DNA of 64,000 nucleotides from Rothia terrae (lineage in GTDB: Bacteria > Actinomycetota > Actinomycetes > Actinomycetales > Micrococcaceae). The stretch spans positions 1 to 64,000 of the forward strand of contig NZ_JAAXPV010000007.1 of NCBI RefSeq assembly GCF_012396615.1, written 5' to 3'. Below, piece by piece: positions 55,271 through 63,621 of this stretch. Under the pieces are notes generated by a model. The model saw only the letters and a list, made by a program, of their open reading frames with translations, was not told the DNA's origin and did not search any database. Both the position numbers and the translations under genes were made by a program. Position 1 is the first letter of the stretch. Each line of letters begins with the position of its first letter.

Positions 55271-56968
55271 TTACAGACCGAGTTCATCCAGAACAGGGAG
55301 CATGTCGCGAGCTGCTGCCTTAGCCTCAGCTGATGAGATCTGTGACAGAGCCTCAACCGCAATCTGCTGCGCCTTTTCCTTGGTAACGCTCTTGAGAACC
55401 GCTGAAACCGCTGCGATAGCGCCAGCGTTCATCGAGAGGGTATCTACACCAAGACCAACCAGAACAACTGCCAGAGCCGGATCAGCTGCAGCTTCACCAC
55501 AAACCGAAACGTACTTCTTGGTACCGGTTGCGGTGGATGCGCGGCGTGCACCCTCAACAGTCAGCTTGATCATCTTGAGAACAGCGGGCTGCCAGGGGTT
55601 GTTCAGGTGAGCGAGATCGCCGAGCAGTCGGTCTGCTGCCATGGTGTACTGGGTGAGGTCGTTGGTACCGATTGACACGAAGTCAACTTCGCCCAAGATA
55701 GCTTCAGCGTTGACAGCTGCAGCCGGGGTCTCAACCATAACACCGCGGGTTTCCAAGCCAACTTCCTTGAGCATGTTCGCAAAGTTGCGAGCCTCGGAGG
55801 TGGTTGAAATCATCGGAGCCATAACCCAGATGTCAGCGTCTGAACCCTCTGATGCCTTCTTGATTGCCTCAAGCTGGCGGGTCAGAACACCGGGAACGGT
55901 CCAGTCGGTACGGAAGCCACGAACACCGAGTGCGGGGTTCTCTTCTTCCTTAGTGTTCAAGAACGGCAGGGGCTTGTCAGCACCAGCGTCCAGGGTACGA
56001 ACGACAATGTGCTTACCGGGAAAAGCGTCAAAGACTGACTTGTAGGTTTCAGCCTGGGTTTCCACTGAAGGCTCAGCGTCGTAGCCCAAGAAGCCGAACT
56101 CGGTGCGGAGCAGACCAACACCTTCAGCCTTAAGGCCGGCAGCCTTTTCAGCGGACTTGCCGTCGCCAACGTTTGCGTACAGCGGCACGTGGGTGCCATC
56201 TGCCAGAACGCCTTCGCCGTCGAAGTCAGCCAGGGGCTTGCGGTTAGCGTACTTTTCAGCAGCTTCGCGGTCTTCGTCGGTGGGCTCAGTGTTAACAACG
56301 CCCTCGTTGGAGTCAACGTAAACAATGGTGCCGTTTTCAATTTCAGTAACACCCTTTGCCGCAACGATTGCAGGCAGACCAAGGCCGCGAGCAAGAATTG
56401 CGGTGTGAGCCTGAGGACCACCGTCTGAGGTAATCAAAGCGATAACCTGCTCGGGGTTCAAGGTTGCGGTATCTGCCGGAGCAAGATCAATCGCTGCCAG
56501 AACGAAAGGCTCATCTGAGGTAGGAATACCGGGGGTGGGCTGGCCGGTCAGCTCTGCAACGATGCGTGCGCGAACGTCGTAGATATCGGTCACGCGCTCA
56601 GCCATGTAGCCGCCCAGTGCCTGCATCTGGTCTGCGAATGAAGTCGCTGCTTCCCAAATAGCGCGCTCGGGAGCTACACCCTGGTTCTCAACGAGCTTGA
56701 TAGCGCCCTTGAGCAGTGCGCGGTCGGTTGCCATCTGAGAAGTTGACTTCAAAACAGCTTTACCGTCGCGAGAAGCGTGTTCAGCACGATCCAGCAGATC
56801 AGCCTTTACAGCCTCAGCTGCTGCCTTGATGCGTTCTGCAGCCTGCTCACCGGTTTCGTTCGGGTTGAGCTTGAGGTTAGCTGCCGGTTCGCCGATGGGC
56901 TCGGGCATCTGAAGAACGGGGCCAATAACGCGGCCTGCGTAGACGCCTACGCCTTTATAAGTAGTCAT
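55271..56968 (-). CDS. ptsI: Phosphoenolpyruvate-protein phosphotransferase (PTS Enzyme I)
   Basis: A 565-residue Enzyme I, the soluble first protein of the PTS, which autophosphorylates from PEP and passes phosphate to HPr. N-terminal HPr-binding helical region, phospho-His188 in GGPQAHTAILARGLGLPAIV, linker, then the PEP-binding TIM barrel with LLRTEFGFLG (metal/PEP site), VRTLDAGADKPLPFLN, the GVMVETPAAAVNAEAIL signature and active-site Cys in YVSVCGEAAADP (about 495). The N-terminus begins MTTYKGVGVYAGRVIGPV. It is 47 bp after fruA, in the same direction. Confidence 0.97.
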   Translation of the reverse strand: MTTYKGVGVYAGRVIGPVLQMPEPIGEPAANLKLNPNETGEQAAERIKAAAEAVKADLLDRAEHASRDGKAVLKSTSQMATDRALLKGAIKLVENQGVAPERAIWEAATSFADQMQALGGYMAERVTDIYDVRARIVAELTGQPTPGIPTSDEPFVLAAIDLAPADTATLNPEQVIALITSDGGPQAHTAILARGLGLPAIVAAKGVTEIENGTIVYVDSNEGVVNTEPTDEDREAAEKYANRKPLADFDGEGVLADGTHVPLYANVGDGKSAEKAAGLKAEGVGLLRTEFGFLGYDAEPSVETQAETYKSVFDAFPGKHIVVRTLDAGADKPLPFLNTKEEENPALGVRGFRTDWTVPGVLTRQLEAIKKASEGSDADIWVMAPMISTTSEARNFANMLKEVGLETRGVMVETPAAAVNAEAILGEVDFVSIGTNDLTQYTMAADRLLGDLAHLNNPWQPAVLKMIKLTVEGARRASTATGTKKYVSVCGEAAADPALAVVLVGLGVDTLSMNAGAIAAVSAVLKSVTKEKAQQIAVEALSQISSAEAKAAARDMLPVLDELGL

Positions 56969-57015
56969 GTGCTTATCCTTTGACAGATTGTCGTTGCCTA
57001 AATTCTACAAGAGAT

Positions 57016-59157
57016 TTAGGCGTCTACTTTGTTCTTGGAGCGTGCACTCTTGAGTGCGATGTACACAAGAGCGGTGACAACAGTACCGGCGATGACCGAT
57101 ACAAGGAACATAGGAATGTTGGTTGCAAGACCGATAATCCAGATACCACCGTGCGGGGCAGGTGATGCAACGCCCGATGCCATGGAGATTGCGCCAGCTA
57201 CAGCTGAGCCTGCCATGGATGCGGGGATGACGCGAGCGGGGTCTGCAGTCATGAAGGGAATCGCGCCTTCAGAGATGAAGGATGCGCCGAGCAACCATGC
57301 TGCCTTGCCGTTTTCGCGTTCGGGTTGGGTGAAGAGCTTACCGCGCAGGGTGGTAGCAAGTGCCATACCCAGCGGAGGGGTCATGCCGGCGATAATAACG
57401 GCTGCCATGATTTCGCGTGATGCATCGGTGTTAGCTGCAAGACCAGCGGTTGCAAAGAGGTAGGCTGCCTTGTTGACGGGGCCACCCAGGTCGAAGCCCA
57501 TCATGAGGCCGAGGATGATACCCAGAAGAACTGCGCTGGTGCCGCTCATGGAGGTCAACCAGTTGTTCAGTGAAGTGGTAATCCACGCGATGGGGCCACC
57601 GAGAATCAGAAGCATCAGACCTGCTGAGAACAGGGTTGCAATCAGCGGAATAATAACAACGGGCATCATAGAGCCGAGCCAGCGCGGTAGCTTGAGCTGC
57701 TGCAACCAGTAAGCGCAAAGACCAGCAAGAAGACCGGCGACGATACCGCCAATGAAGCCGCCACCAACGGTAACAGCGATAGAACCGGCGATGAAACCGG
57801 GTGCAATACCGGGACGCTGTGCCAAACCGTATGCGATGTAAGCAGCGAGTGCCGGAATCATGAGGCCAAGACCGGTTGAACCGATGGTGTGCAAAGCTGC
57901 ACCCAGGTAGAGGCTCAGCGGAACACCCTGCAGGTTGAACAGACTACGGCCTGATTCACCGTTGAGGTCAAGGATTGCCTTGGGGTCTACTTCGCCCAAG
58001 TTAGGCATGGTGATGGCCTCGAGCATGAAGCCGATTGCCAAGATGATACCCGCCGCAGCAACGAAGGGAATCATGTAAGAGACACCGGACATCAGCGCCT
58101 TGTAGATGCGCTTGCCCCATGAACCGTTTTCATCAGCGGAATCAGCGGTTTCTGAGGCAGCACCCGCGCCCGATACACGACGACCTGAGGGGTTATCGGC
58201 TTCTGCCAGAGCGTTCTTAATGAGCTGCTCGGGTTCATCGATACCGCGCTTGACGGGTACCTCAACGTAGGGCTTGCCCGCAAAACGCTCGCGTCCACGA
58301 ACGGGAACGTCAACAGCGAAGACAACGGCGTCAGCAGCGTCAATGTCAGTCTGAGTGAGCTTGTCACCACCGGAAGAACCCTGCGGCTCTACCTTGAAGT
58401 CAACGCCCATGTCTTCAGCGGCATATGTCAGGCCGTCTGCTGCCATGTAGGTGTGCGCGATGCCGGTGGGGCATGCGGTGATAGCTACAACCTTACGACG
58501 TGCGCCAGAAGCTACGGGGGTTGCGTTCGCCTCGGTGGATGCTACGCCCGCGGTGTTATCGGCAGTGTGAGTATCTGCGTTAGCACCTGCTGCAACAGAA
58601 CCCGCAGCCACAGATGCGGCACCGGCAGTAGCAGCGCCAGCCGAGGTAGTTGAGGGTGACTGCTGGGCAGCTGCCTGCTCAGCGGTGCGCTCAGAACCAT
58701 CAGCGTTAACGCCGAGGGCATCATTCACCAAATCTACGACTTCCTGCTCAGTCTGAGCTTCGCGTAAAGCCTTAGTGAAAGACTTCTTCATCAGTGAGCG
58801 AGCCATCTTCGACAGAATTTTCAGGTGAGCCTGATCGCCATCTGCAGGAGCAGCAATGAAGAAAATAAGGTCGGCTGCGCCGTCCTTAGCACCAAAATCA
58901 ACGCCGGGGTTAGGACGGGCCATCGCCAGTGTCGGTTCGGTAACTGCCTCGCTACGGCAGTGAGGAATCGCAATACCACCGGGAATACCGGTATCGGTCT
59001 TTGATTCACGTGCTTTTGCGTCCGAGTACAGTGTTTCAAAACTGTGCGCGCGACCAGCATTCACAACGGATGTCACCAGGTGTTCAATCACGTTAAAACG
59101 TGATTCACCGAGGTTCTTGTCGAGCGTGACAAGATCCGCAGTGATAAGTGCAGACAT
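57016..59157 (-). CDS. fruA: PTS fructose transporter subunit IIABC
   Basis: A 713-residue fusion permease importing fructose as fructose-1-phosphate. EIIA domain (1-145) with phospho-His66 in GIAIPHCRSEA. A low-complexity Ala/Thr/Ser linker (about 150-220). EIIB (about 221-320) with phospho-Cys229 in ITACPTGIAHTYMAA. EIIC (about 350-705) with about nine or ten TM helices, including GVSYMIPFVAAAGIILAIGF and the GFIAGSIAVTVGGGFIGGIVAG loop. The domain order A-B-C is that of Gram-positive FruA. It is between fruK (69 bp upstream) and ptsI. Confidence 0.96.
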   Translation of the reverse strand: MSALITADLVTLDKNLGESRFNVIEHLVTSVVNAGRAHSFETLYSDAKARESKTDTGIPGGIAIPHCRSEAVTEPTLAMARPNPGVDFGAKDGAADLIFFIAAPADGDQAHLKILSKMARSLMKKSFTKALREAQTEQEVVDLVNDALGVNADGSERTAEQAAAQQSPSTTSAGAATAGAASVAAGSVAAGANADTHTADNTAGVASTEANATPVASGARRKVVAITACPTGIAHTYMAADGLTYAAEDMGVDFKVEPQGSSGGDKLTQTDIDAADAVVFAVDVPVRGRERFAGKPYVEVPVKRGIDEPEQLIKNALAEADNPSGRRVSGAGAASETADSADENGSWGKRIYKALMSGVSYMIPFVAAAGIILAIGFMLEAITMPNLGEVDPKAILDLNGESGRSLFNLQGVPLSLYLGAALHTIGSTGLGLMIPALAAYIAYGLAQRPGIAPGFIAGSIAVTVGGGFIGGIVAGLLAGLCAYWLQQLKLPRWLGSMMPVVIIPLIATLFSAGLMLLILGGPIAWITTSLNNWLTSMSGTSAVLLGIILGLMMGFDLGGPVNKAAYLFATAGLAANTDASREIMAAVIIAGMTPPLGMALATTLRGKLFTQPERENGKAAWLLGASFISEGAIPFMTADPARVIPASMAGSAVAGAISMASGVASPAPHGGIWIIGLATNIPMFLVSVIAGTVVTALVYIALKSARSKNKVDA

Positions 59158-59226
59158 GTGCTCCTCCTTAGAAGATGTCTCTCATAGGGGTGGTGCGCGC
59201 ACAAAGACGCGCGAAAGATTGAAGTT

Positions 59227-60189
59227 TTACAGCGACAGCTCGCGTACCGTGACGGCCTCGGGAGTTGTCTGGGCAAGGGTGGGCACCTGAGTGCCGGGCA
59301 AAGATGCAGCAGCTGAGCCGTGTGCAACTGCCTGAATCAGGCAATCCACGGGAGCTTTACCCTGCTCGCTTGCAATCAGGTAACCTGCCAACGATGAATC
59401 GCCCGCGCCCACAGTGGAACGCACCTTTACGGGAGCGTGCTGAGCGTGCCAAGCACCGTCTTTAGTCACCAGAACTGCGCCCTTGCCGCCCAAGGTCGCC
59501 AAGACAACATCGATGCCGCGCTCCACAAGTTCGCGCGCAGTGCGGGCAGTAAGTTCAGGGTTGCCTTCTAGCTCATCGGCTGCCTCGGGACGGCCAACGA
59601 GCTCCGCAAGCTCCTCAGCGTTGGGCTTGATGAGGTTGGGCATACCGTCCTGACCGTTGACCGCATCGCGCAACGCAGCGCCAGAGGTATCAACAGCAAT
59701 AGAGGGTGCCTTCTCCCCCAGTGCCTCGCGGATAGCGCGACCAACAACGGAGTAGTAATCGCTCGGGATACCGGGAGGCAAGGAGCCAGCTAGAACCAGC
59801 CACGATGCGTCCTGAGTCTCCTGGATCAGAAGACGAGTGAGCTGCTGCTGGGCAACATCATTCAGCGGAGTACCCGGCGCATTGATCTTGGTGGTGGTGC
59901 CATCGGGCTCAACAATGGTGATGTTGGAGCGAATGGGCTCGCCAGTTGGCAAGTTCTCGCACGCAACATTGTCTTCAGCCAGGCGCACCAACACAGCGTC
60001 GGTATCATCACCGGGCAAAACGGCGGTGGTTTCAAACCCTGAGTTCTGAAGCGCACGAGAAATATTGACGCCCTTGCCACCCGGGTCTTCAACAGCACGC
60101 TCAGCACGGATAACTGCATCGCGGGTGAGAACGCCGGGAATCTCTACAGTGCGGTCCATGCTCGGATTCGCGGTTAGTGTAACAATCAT
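59227..60189 (-). CDS. fruK: 1-phosphofructokinase
   Basis: A 320-residue PfkB-family kinase converting fructose-1-phosphate to fructose-1,6-bisphosphate with ATP. N-terminal MIVTLTANPSMDRTVEIPG and PGGKGVNISRALQN (about 37-50), the substrate-side signature. The ATP-side motif TVGAGDSSLAGYLI with catalytic Asp264 is a standard PfkB signature. It overlaps fruR by 4 bp and precedes fruA by 69 bp, so the fru genes are one transcription unit. Annotation is supported by context as well as motifs. Confidence 0.96.
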   Translation of the reverse strand: MIVTLTANPSMDRTVEIPGVLTRDAVIRAERAVEDPGGKGVNISRALQNSGFETTAVLPGDDTDAVLVRLAEDNVACENLPTGEPIRSNITIVEPDGTTTKINAPGTPLNDVAQQQLTRLLIQETQDASWLVLAGSLPPGIPSDYYSVVGRAIREALGEKAPSIAVDTSGAALRDAVNGQDGMPNLIKPNAEELAELVGRPEAADELEGNPELTARTARELVERGIDVVLATLGGKGAVLVTKDGAWHAQHAPVKVRSTVGAGDSSLAGYLIASEQGKAPVDCLIQAVAHGSAAASLPGTQVPTLAQTTPEAVTVRELSL

Positions 60190-60977
60190 GCGATGAGCAC
60201 CTCTACATTTGATTCTTCGAGGGCAGCAGCAAGCTCGCCCTCCGGGGCTTTATCGGTGATGAGGGTATCGATATCCTCAAGACCTGCAAAACGAACGAGT
60301 GACTCTTGAGCGAACTTGGCAGAATCGCACAGAAGAACAACTCGGCGCGCTGATTTTACGATTGCTGTTTTCACGATTGCCTCGTTCAATCCCGGGGTGC
60401 TAAGACCAAATTCGGGATCGAGACCGTTCACGCCGATGAAAGCGATGTCGGGTCGAATCGTTGAAAAATGCTCAGCAGCGCGCGCGCCCACTGCTGCCCA
60501 CGTCATCTTGCGTAGTTGCCCGCCCACGAGGTCAAGGACGACGCCGTCCGCCTCTGCAAGCTTGACAGCAATGTGCAGAGCGTGGGTAATAATCAGGCGA
60601 TCAGCACCTGACTTTAAACTGAAATTTTCACTCGCGATACGGTCGGCAAGAATCTCGATAGTGGTACCGGCGTCCAAGACAACAGCGCCAACATCTGAGT
60701 CTCGCAACAGCTCGTATGCCTTATGAGCGATACGCTGCTTCTCGGGTGTGTTCATGCTCTGGCGTAGAGCTATTGAAGATTCAACCGAGGTGGACTGTTC
60801 AACAGTTACAGCACCACCGTGCACACGACGTAACTTGCCCTCAGACTCTAAAGCGGCCAAGTCACGACGCACGGTTTCCATCGTGACTTCGTATCGTCGT
60901 GCCAAATCAGCACCGTTAACGCGTCGAGCGGAAGCTACGAGCTTCGCTATTTCAGCACGGCGTTCTTCAGCGAACAT
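60186..60977 (-). CDS. fruR: DeoR/GlpR-family transcriptional regulator, probable fructose operon regulator
   Basis: A 263-residue DeoR-type regulator. N-terminal winged helix-turn-helix: EERRAEIAKLVASARRVNGADLARRYEVTMETVRRDLAALESEGKLRRVHGGA (about 4-57). C-terminal sugar-phosphate sensor domain with VVLDAGTTIEILA, ADRLIITHALHIA, DLVGGQLRKMTWAAVG and DIAFIGVNGLD. These domains bind phosphosugars; fructose-1-phosphate is the probable inducer. It is the first gene of the fru block and overlaps fruK by 4 bp, so it is likely autoregulated. Its promoter lies in the 98-bp gap to the VanZ gene. Confidence 0.93.
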   Translation of the reverse strand: MFAEERRAEIAKLVASARRVNGADLARRYEVTMETVRRDLAALESEGKLRRVHGGAVTVEQSTSVESSIALRQSMNTPEKQRIAHKAYELLRDSDVGAVVLDAGTTIEILADRIASENFSLKSGADRLIITHALHIAVKLAEADGVVLDLVGGQLRKMTWAAVGARAAEHFSTIRPDIAFIGVNGLDPEFGLSTPGLNEAIVKTAIVKSARRVVLLCDSAKFAQESLVRFAGLEDIDTLITDKAPEGELAAALEESNVEVLIA

Positions 60978-61075
60978 GAAACTACCTTTTGTGTGGAGTT
61001 TGACCTTTAGAGCGGTCCTTATACATTTGATTTTATGTGGGTTTTTGTTGTTCAGTCAATGCGAAGCGCGCTGAT

Positions 61076-61552
61076 TTAACCTTTTCTTGGTTGCGTTTTT
61101 CGCGGATTATGTTGTTTTTTCACTCGAGTTCTTAAGCTATTGAGCACCCACGCCAATAAAGCTCCTACGAGCGCACCCAAAGTATTGGCCATGATATCCC
61201 ACCAGGAACTTGTTCGCTCCGGCATAAAAAACTGTACTGACTCGATAAATACAGAAGCACAAAAACCACACACGGCGGCTATAAAACGCAACCGCGCGGG
61301 CAACACAAAAAACAACAAGAAACCAAACGGAACGAACATCACCACGTTGGAGAGCCATTCGATACTCGAATAGTCCACCCATCCCGGTAAAAATCCTTCG
61401 GCGCGTCCTCGATCGATAAAATCAACCAGCGCACCGCCAGCGGCATTGTCATCGACGTGAGCTGGCCAGAACACGACAAAAACTAGCGCTATCGCATAGA
61501 GCGATAACGCTAGATGAAGCATTTTTTGAGGTCGAGGTAACGACGCTGCCAC
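61076..61552 (-). CDS. VanZ-like membrane protein
   Basis: A 158-residue protein with about four transmembrane segments (about 13-31, 66-86, 88-107 and 124-144). The VanZ-like motif set is WLSNVVMFVPFGFLLFFV (about 65-82), then SVFIESVQFFMPERTSSWWDIMANTLGALVGALLAW (about 100-135). VanZ proteins give low-level teicoplanin resistance in enterococci, but most homologues are of unknown function. It overlaps the 61552-62154 gene by 1 bp and follows it, likely one transcript. The C-terminal tail is Lys/Arg-rich. Confidence 0.88.
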   Translation of the reverse strand: MAASLPRPQKMLHLALSLYAIALVFVVFWPAHVDDNAAGGALVDFIDRGRAEGFLPGWVDYSSIEWLSNVVMFVPFGFLLFFVLPARLRFIAAVCGFCASVFIESVQFFMPERTSSWWDIMANTLGALVGALLAWVLNSLRTRVKKQHNPRKTQPRKG

Positions 61553-62154
61553 TAGACCTTCAGCATCGGTTCGTTATCGACGTCCCACGCGAACAGACCG
61601 TCCAGCGGCATATCATGAGGAATCGCGTTTTCGATGGGCGAAGGTACTTCTGCTCCGCGGGCTGCTGAGAGAGTACGACGAATTAGGCTGCCGTGCGATA
61701 CAGCAATGACGCGTTTTCCCGGGTAGTCACGCACGATTTGGCGCAGGGTGCGAACGCCGCGGGTAAAGACATCGCGTTCTGGCTCAACGCCGCTGTAGAA
61801 CTTTTCTGGATGCGCGCGTTGCTCAGCGGGAATATCAAGCCCCTCCGCCTCGCCGTAGGAACGCTCTTCAAGACCGGGGTAAGTGCGGTCAACTTCTAGC
61901 CCGAAGTAGCTGCCAATAACCTGCGCGGTTTCGTATGCACGAGACAGCGGTGAAGAAACCAGCACATCGAATTCAAAACCCTCTTCAACCAGCTTTTTGC
62001 CGGTTTCATGGGCTTGTTCGCGTCCTCGATCATTCAGCGGGATATCGCTGGAGCCCTGCATCTTCTTCGCTTTGTTCCAGTCTGTCTGACCGTGGCGAAT
62101 CACTAGCAGGGCGCCGCCGCCTAAATCTTTGGTCAGTTCTTCAGCTCGTACCAT
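61552..62154 (-). CDS. Histidine phosphatase / phosphoglycerate mutase family protein
   Basis: A 200-residue member of the RHG phosphatase family. Catalytic His21 lies in VIRHGQTDWN, followed by DIPLNDRGREQA, SPLSRAYETAQVIG with the conserved Arg, LEERSYGEAEG with the acid, and a second His in VIAVSHGSLIRR. It is typical of broad-specificity phosphatases or 2,3-bisphosphoglycerate-dependent mutase relatives; the substrate is unknown. AAGGAAAG precedes the ATG. It is one of two related genes in tandem with the VanZ gene downstream. Confidence 0.9.
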   Translation of the reverse strand: MVRAEELTKDLGGGALLVIRHGQTDWNKAKKMQGSSDIPLNDRGREQAHETGKKLVEEGFEFDVLVSSPLSRAYETAQVIGSYFGLEVDRTYPGLEERSYGEAEGLDIPAEQRAHPEKFYSGVEPERDVFTRGVRTLRQIVRDYPGKRVIAVSHGSLIRRTLSAARGAEVPSPIENAIPHDMPLDGLFAWDVDNEPMLKV

Positions 62155-62180
62155 GTGTTCTTTCCTTCTACGCGTGTGGC

Positions 62181-62768
62181 TTATTGACCGTTCAATAGCT
62201 GTTTTTTAGATTCTGCGGTGAGCTCAGTGACGCTGGCGTTCGCGGGAACCTCGAAGACCTCACCCACCAGCGAACTCATTGTTTTGGCAATCCACATGCC
62301 GTGGGTGACGATAATCAGGTTCTTGTCGCCATGTTGCTCAAGAACCTGACGCAGAGCCTCAAGGTTTCGTTGCACGAAGGCGTCCATCGGCTCAATGTCA
62401 GCAAAATTTTCATCCATGTGTTGCCAGTTCTCGGGCGTTACCACCTGCCCTTCAGCCTCGCCAAAGAAGCGCTCCATCAAACCATCATGAGTACCGATGA
62501 CAGGAAGCTCAAGAGACTCAGCAATAATCTGCCCGGTCTCAGCTGCCCGCGATAACGGCGAGGTGAGAACAGCATCCCACGCAAAATCAGGCTCGCTCTG
62601 TGCCCGCATCAGCGCAAAATCACTCAAGTGAGCGGCAGCCTCAGCAGCCTGCTCCCGTCCCGTAGCATTCAAAGGAATATCAGACTGTCCCTGAAAACGA
62701 TGTTCGAGATTCCAGTTGGTTTGACCGTGACGAATAAATACGTGAGTTTTCTCGTGGAATTGAGGCAT
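62181..62768 (-). CDS. Histidine phosphatase / phosphoglycerate mutase family protein
   Basis: A 195-residue paralogue of the downstream gene. His14 lies in FIRHGQTNWN, then DIPLNATGREQAAEAAAHL, SPLSRAAETGQIIA, LMERFFGEAEG and LIIVTHGMWIAK with the second catalytic His. Homology to the neighbour runs through the whole length, so the pair arose by duplication. Substrate unknown. It starts MPQFHEKTHVFIRHG and the gap to the downstream gene is 26 bp; the two are probably co-transcribed. It is divergent from the HAD gene (62866). Confidence 0.9.
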   Translation of the reverse strand: MPQFHEKTHVFIRHGQTNWNLEHRFQGQSDIPLNATGREQAAEAAAHLSDFALMRAQSEPDFAWDAVLTSPLSRAAETGQIIAESLELPVIGTHDGLMERFFGEAEGQVVTPENWQHMDENFADIEPMDAFVQRNLEALRQVLEQHGDKNLIIVTHGMWIAKTMSSLVGEVFEVPANASVTELTAESKKQLLNGQ

Positions 62769-62865
62769 ACAAGCATTATCGCATTTAAGTTATATCCACC
62801 GCATACAGCGCAGAGCGTAACCTATACCTCTATTCTCCTCGCGTAAACATGAAACAATAGAGACT

Positions 62866-63582
62866 ATGTTTGAGCTTTCTACTCCCTCTGACTGGTACCC
62901 CACCTGCGCAGTCTTTGATTGCGACGGTGTTCTCCTTGACTCAGAATCCACATGGCAAGAAGTACAAGATGAGTTGTGCGCTCACTATAACGTCACCTTT
63001 GACGCAGAAACTGAGGACGCTCTCGTCGGCTCAGCAGCGATTGACTTCGCCAAAACCCTCGCTGAATTTTCTCAGCCCGAAGGTGCCAGCGCCGAAGAGA
63101 AAAAAGCTCATGAAAAGAGCGTGATTGACCACGTGTTTGAGGTCGAATCAGAAATGCTCAAGCGCGATATTGACCCTGTCGAAGGTTCACTCGAAACTAT
63201 TGCTAAGCTATCGCGCATCATTCCGGTGGCAGTTGCTTCTAACTCATCGGGTGAACTCCTGACCCATAAGATGCAGACCTTCGGTTTCGATCAGTACCTC
63301 ACCACCTGGGTTTCGGCAGATGACGTAAAAAACCCCAAGCCCTCCCCCGATATGTACCTTGAAGCGGTGCGACGCCTGGGCGGAGATCCTCAGTACGCGC
63401 TCACCGTTGAAGATTCCAAAGCCGGTGCACGCGCTGCGCAGGGTGCTGGAACTCAGACCATGATTTACGTGGGGCACGGCGAGACCGGTGCGCAAGGTAA
63501 CGGTATCTTCAGTTCGTTCAACGACCCCGACTTCCAGGCTCAGATTGATGAATGGTTGGAAAAGTCCGAAGCTAACAAGTAG
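62866..63582 (+). CDS. HAD-superfamily phosphatase (beta-phosphoglucomutase-like)
   Basis: A 238-residue HAD hydrolase. Motif I DCDGVLLDSE has Asp18 and Asp20; the cap domain follows (about 35-100). Motif II is VASNSSGE, motif III Lys lies in KNPKPSPDMYLEA, and motif IV is VEDSKAGARAAQGAGT. The order fits class I subtype I enzymes such as phosphoglycolate phosphatase or beta-phosphoglucomutase. Substrate unknown. No ribosome site is strong. It is followed 39 bp later by the partial gene at 63622. Confidence 0.92.
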   Translation: MFELSTPSDWYPTCAVFDCDGVLLDSESTWQEVQDELCAHYNVTFDAETEDALVGSAAIDFAKTLAEFSQPEGASAEEKKAHEKSVIDHVFEVESEMLKRDIDPVEGSLETIAKLSRIIPVAVASNSSGELLTHKMQTFGFDQYLTTWVSADDVKNPKPSPDMYLEAVRRLGGDPQYALTVEDSKAGARAAQGAGTQTMIYVGHGETGAQGNGIFSSFNDPDFQAQIDEWLEKSEANK

Positions 63583-63621
63583 CACCAGGCTACGCTTTTA
63601 TTTTTCACAAGGAGGTGAAAC

